A stretch of DNA of 18,008 nt from JAUREX01 sp044356825 (lineage in GTDB: Bacteria > Pseudomonadota > Alphaproteobacteria > Rhodobacterales > Rhodobacteraceae): NCBI GenBank assembly GCA_044356825.1, contig JBIKVM010000041.1, positions 1 to 18,008 of the forward strand, written 5' to 3'. Shown here one piece after another: positions 15,295 through 18,008 of the stretch (the stretch's first letter is position 1; every line of letters starts with the position of its first letter). Below the pieces are notes generated by a model. That model had not been told where the DNA came from, searched no databases, and saw nothing but the letters and a program-made list of their open reading frames with translations. A program made the translations under genes and the position numbers.

Positions 15295-17082
15295 TCACAT
15301 CAGCAGTGCGAACTGCGCGGCAATTGCCGCCGCCTCGGGCGGGGCGAGGGGCTGGGGTACAAACCCCACCCAATCCGCATAGGCGCGCGCCCCCCATGCA
15401 GGAGCGCTCTCGGGCGAAAAGGCAAAGAGCGCGATGTCGCGGTGCGGCGGATCGGGCAACTCCGGCCCGGGAACAGAGGGCTGCCATCCCGAAGGGCCGC
15501 GCGGCTCGAAGACGGGGGGCGCAACGGCGGGGATCCACGGCAGGTGAAGCCCCTCGACCAGATCCCGGTCGGAGAACGCGACCGGATCGAGTGGCTGACC
15601 ATCCGCACTCCGAAGATCGAGCCAGCGATCGCGCAAGCTGATCCGCGCCCCGTCGGCGGTGGCCGCGATCGACACCCCGTCCCGCCCGTAGAGCAGAGCA
15701 AAGCCCGACAGGTCGAGCCGGTCAATCTCTGGCTCGAAATCGGCTACACTGCCCAGAAACCCGCCCGCATCGGCCACGTCCGGCCCGAAGACAAAGAGGT
15801 CGGCGCCCGTTCCCCCTTCGAGCCGCCGGGCAGAGTGAGTCGCGATCACGATGTCGTCGCGCGCCGTGCCGCGCAGCGTCTCACCCTGAAGCGTACCGCC
15901 GATGCTGCCCAGTTCGGACAGATCGACAGCAAGGTGGATCACCTCGGGCGCGCCCTGCCGCGCGGCCGCAACCTGGAGCGTCCCGCCATCCGCGATCACC
16001 GCCAGATCGGCAAGGCTGCCGAACTCTGCGCCCGGCACGGCACCCGTGGTCGCGAGGTGATAGAGCCGCGCGTCCGGCCCGAGCGCGAACAGGCTGAGAC
16101 CCGCCTCTGCCCCACCCGCGAGCACGAAGGTCGTGCCCATAGCGTCGATTGCGCGCACCACAGACACCTGACCGAGGCGGAGATCGCGCGTATCCATGAC
16201 CTGATCGCGAACCCGCTCGTGCCCGTCCGCCCCGAACTCGAGGACCGCGAGGGTGTCGGAGCCCTGCCCCGCAACGATCGCAAGCGTCGCATCGCCCCGC
16301 GTCACGGTTGCGAGTGCCGCCGCGTCGCCAAGCGCGACACCCTCGGCCGCCCCGATCTGGCGGGGGAACGCGATGGCGCCAGAGGGGCCGATGTCATAGG
16401 CGATGACGCGCTCGGCTCCGCCGACAGCCGCCACCAGCCGCACGCCGCCGCCTGCGAGCGCCACGGCATCGAGCGCCGTGATCCCGCGCGCGAGCCCGGG
16501 ATCTTGCCACTCGGCCACGGTCGTGTCGGCCAGAAGCGGAAGGATCGCGTGCACCGCGCCACCTGCCGCCGAAGGATCGATGATCGCGGCACCGCCGCCC
16601 GACACCGCGACAGCAAGTCGGCCGTCGGGCAATGCCGTTGCCGGCCCTGCGACGCGCAGGCCGCCAAGGCCCAGAACCTCGGGCGTGGCCGTTCCCCAAG
16701 GCGCGGGTGGCAACCGCAGCAGGTGATCTGCACCCGGCGCGCAGATGACGACCCCGGTCGGCAGCACGACGAGCGCTGGCTCACCCGGCCCGGGCGATAC
16801 GGGCAGGGCGCGCAGCGTATCCGTTGTCACCGGCCCGCCAGACCAGAGCCGCAGCGCCGCGATGGCCCCTCCGTCGGCCGACAGCGCGATCAGATCGCGC
16901 CCCGATGCCCCGCCTGTCGCGAGCCCCGCGACACCGCCACGCGCGGCCGCCAGTCCCGTCGCGATCGCGTCCGCCCGTCCGAATTCGACCACGATCCCCC
17001 CCTGCATCGGAATGCCCTGATGCGGATCCTGCGGGGAGGTGGGAAACGGCCCTCTAATGGTGCGGAACGAAGTGCGCGTCAT
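15295..17082 (-). CDS. RTX-like calcium-binding, probable type I-secreted beta-propeller protein
   Basis: 595 residues from ATG 17080-17082; a second ATG at residue 26 (17005-17007) is an alternative, as neither has a clear SD. Residues about 27-390 are rich in short beta-strand units (for example LAVAVSGGGAAIID at 156-169 and VRLVAAVGGAERVIAYD at 214-230), as in a beta-propeller. Residues about 395-461 look like the C-terminal RTX/serralysin-type domain: RGTARDDIVI, LEGGTGADLFVF (421-432) and DFEPEIDRLDLSGF (448-461). Only one or two GGxGxD-like turns remain. A proline-rich linker (515-547) leads to a hydrophobic tail ending FALLM, which could hold the type I secretion signal. There is no N-terminal signal peptide, as expected for type I substrates. 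No ABC/HlyD exporter is in the window. Function unknown; adhesin or extracellular enzyme is possible. Confidence 0.7.
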   Translation of the reverse strand: MTRTSFRTIRGPFPTSPQDPHQGIPMQGGIVVEFGRADAIATGLAAARGGVAGLATGGASGRDLIALSADGGAIAALRLWSGGPVTTDTLRALPVSPGPGEPALVVLPTGVVICAPGADHLLRLPPAPWGTATPEVLGLGGLRVAGPATALPDGRLAVAVSGGGAAIIDPSAAGGAVHAILPLLADTTVAEWQDPGLARGITALDAVALAGGGVRLVAAVGGAERVIAYDIGPSGAIAFPRQIGAAEGVALGDAAALATVTRGDATLAIVAGQGSDTLAVLEFGADGHERVRDQVMDTRDLRLGQVSVVRAIDAMGTTFVLAGGAEAGLSLFALGPDARLYHLATTGAVPGAEFGSLADLAVIADGGTLQVAAARQGAPEVIHLAVDLSELGSIGGTLQGETLRGTARDDIVIATHSARRLEGGTGADLFVFGPDVADAGGFLGSVADFEPEIDRLDLSGFALLYGRDGVSIAATADGARISLRDRWLDLRSADGQPLDPVAFSDRDLVEGLHLPWIPAVAPPVFEPRGPSGWQPSVPGPELPDPPHRDIALFAFSPESAPAWGARAYADWVGFVPQPLAPPEAAAIAAQFALLM

Positions 17083-17108
17083 TCAATCCGCTTTTTCATC
17101 TTATTGAT

Positions 17109-17133
17109 TGCAAACCGCGCGGCGGCGTTTGCA
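17109..17133. promoter_or_regulatory. Inverted repeat TGCAAAC-11 nt-GTTTGCA upstream of pyc
   Basis: The two 7-bp arms (17109-17115, 17127-17133) are perfect complements. They resemble the TTTGCAAA-type sites reported for short-chain-acyl-CoA regulators (ScfR/RamB family, such as PccR) in Rhodobacter, as I recall, though spacing differs. The right arm overlaps the candidate -35 of pyc. Two GATATC copies (17150-17155, 17164-17169) follow. Binding factor is inference. Confidence 0.4.
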
Positions 17134-17157
17134 TGTGCAGAGAACCCGCGATATCTT
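17129..17157 (+). promoter_or_regulatory. Candidate pyc promoter
   Basis: TTGCAT (17129-17134) and TATCTT (17152-17157) are 17 bp apart, with three and four consensus matches. The -35 is inside the inverted repeat, so a regulator bound there would compete with polymerase. Confidence 0.3.
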
Positions 17158-17218
17158 GTCGCAGATATCCTAGGCAGCCAAAGGCCCCGGCCCGTCTGCC
17201 GACCGCACCGGAGGCCCC

Positions 17219-18008
17219 ATGCGCGATTTCCGCAAGATCCTGATTGCCAACCGCGGAGAAATCGCGATCCGCGTGATGCGCGCGGCCAACGAGCTCGGCA
17301 AGCGCACGGTCGCGGTGTTCGCCGAAGAGGACAAGCTCGGCCTGCACCGCTTCAAGGCCGACGAGGCCTATCGGATCGGCGAGGGGCTCTCGCCCGTGGG
17401 CGCCTATCTGTCGATCCCCGAGATCATCCGGGTCGCGCGCGAATCGGGCGCGGATGCGATCCACCCGGGCTATGGGCTCCTGTCCGAGAACCCGGCGCTG
17501 GTCGATGCCTGCAATGCCGCCGGCATCGCCTTCATCGGCCCGACCGCCGACACGATGCGCGCGCTCGGCGACAAGGCGAGTGCGCGGCGCGTCGCGATCG
17601 CTGCCGGCGTGCCTGTCATCCCCGCAACCGAGGTTCTGGGCGACGACATGGCCGAGATCGCCCATCAGGCGGCCGCGATCGGCTATCCGATGATGCTCAA
17701 GGCCTCGTGGGGCGGGGGCGGGCGCGGGATGCGCCCGATCCGCGCGCCCGAGGAACTCGAGGCCAAGGTGCGCGAGGGCCGGCGCGAGGCCGAGGCGGCC
17801 TTTGGCAACGGCGAAGGTTACCTCGAGAAGATGATCACCCGCGCCCGCCATGTCGAGGTGCAGCTTCTGGGCGACCTGCACGGCGGGCTCTATCACCTGT
17901 GGGAACGCGACTGTTCCGTCCAGCGGCGCAACCAGAAGGTCGTGGAGCGCGCCCCCGCCCCCTATCTGACCGAGGCGCAGCGCGCCGAGGTCTGTGGGCT
18001 GGCGCTGA
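17219..18008 (+). CDS. pyc: Pyruvate carboxylase, N-terminal biotin carboxylase part (truncated by window edge)
   Basis: 263 codons are visible from ATG 17219, with GGAGG (17210-17214) 4 nt upstream. The opening KILIANRGEIAIRVMRA, IHPGYGLLSEN (81-91), the ATP-grasp glycine loop KASWGGGGRGM (161-171), GNGEGYLEK (196-204), RHVEVQLLGD (210-219) and ERDCSVQRRNQK (229-240) define a biotin carboxylase domain. The leading pattern (ANELGKRTVAVFAEEDKLGLHRFKADEAY) matches Rhodobacteraceae pyruvate carboxylase better than acetyl- or propionyl-CoA carboxylase alpha chains. It would carboxylate pyruvate to oxaloacetate (anaplerosis). The carboxyltransferase and biotin carrier domains lie beyond the edge, so a separate alpha chain cannot be fully excluded. 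Confidence 0.88.
   Translation, partial: MRDFRKILIANRGEIAIRVMRAANELGKRTVAVFAEEDKLGLHRFKADEAYRIGEGLSPVGAYLSIPEIIRVARESGADAIHPGYGLLSENPALVDACNAAGIAFIGPTADTMRALGDKASARRVAIAAGVPVIPATEVLGDDMAEIAHQAAAIGYPMMLKASWGGGGRGMRPIRAPEELEAKVREGRREAEAAFGNGEGYLEKMITRARHVEVQLLGDLHGGLYHLWERDCSVQRRNQKVVERAPAPYLTEAQRAEVCGLAL

Noticed and set aside
1..18008. CRISPR array
   Set aside because: No regularly spaced repeats of 20-40 bp were seen anywhere.

Overview
The window looks like the chromosome of a high-GC alphaproteobacterium, most likely of the Rhodobacteraceae. From about position 1290 onward the DNA is roughly 70% G+C with strong GC3 codon bias. The pyruvate carboxylase, GatB, the nrdR-ribD pair and the SelD-oxidoreductase fusion all fit that group. 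The first ~900 bases are different: about 47% G+C by hand count, with ATA, CTA, TTA and AGA codons that the rest of the window avoids. They look horizontally acquired.

Layout: (1) 1-886, minus strand: the N-terminal 295 codons of a P-loop (AAA/STAND-like) ATPase, cut by the window edge. (2) 887-1292: a gene-free junction where G+C climbs from about 38% to about 65%, with one clear stem-loop. (3) 1293-8130: a seven-gene sugar-acid cluster. It holds an aldo/keto reductase (aldose 1-dehydrogenase type), an amidohydrolase-family lactonase, a PfkB/ribokinase-family kinase, a TIM-barrel sugar isomerase, a GntR/FCD regulator, a UxaA-family sugar-acid dehydratase and a BDH2-like short-chain dehydrogenase. 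Together these resemble an oxidative, non-phosphorylating route for a 6-deoxyhexose such as L-fucose (sugar to lactone to acid to 2-keto-3-deoxy acid to diketo acid), with an isomerase/kinase pair added. The enzyme for the last cleavage and a transporter are not in the window. (4) 8131-8688: a lipoprotein with an SLT (lytic transglycosylase) domain. (5) 8853-12576: gatB and a fusion of an FAD/NAD-dependent oxidoreductase with selenophosphate synthetase (SelD). (6) 12577-14138, minus: nrdR-ribD, translationally coupled. (7) 14227-15282: an M19-family dipeptidase. (8) 15295-17082, minus: an RTX-like, repeat-rich, probably type I-secreted protein. (9) 17219-18008: the start of pyruvate carboxylase, cut by the right edge, behind a palindromic site.

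Regulation visible in the sequence: the 58-bp gap between the divergent gntR and dehydratase genes carries a near-consensus promoter for gntR (TTGACA, 16 bp, TAGCAT). It overlaps a tandem CATGCTA repeat and would start transcription at or next to the gntR ATG, so the gntR mRNA may be leaderless and autoregulated. The pyc upstream region carries TGCAAAC-11 nt-GTTTGCA overlapping a possible -35. No tRNA, rRNA, CRISPR array or complete insertion sequence was recognised. The least ordinary items are the foreign ATPase at the left edge, the mixed-composition sugar cluster and the SelD fusion; I found no complete system that I can call previously undescribed.
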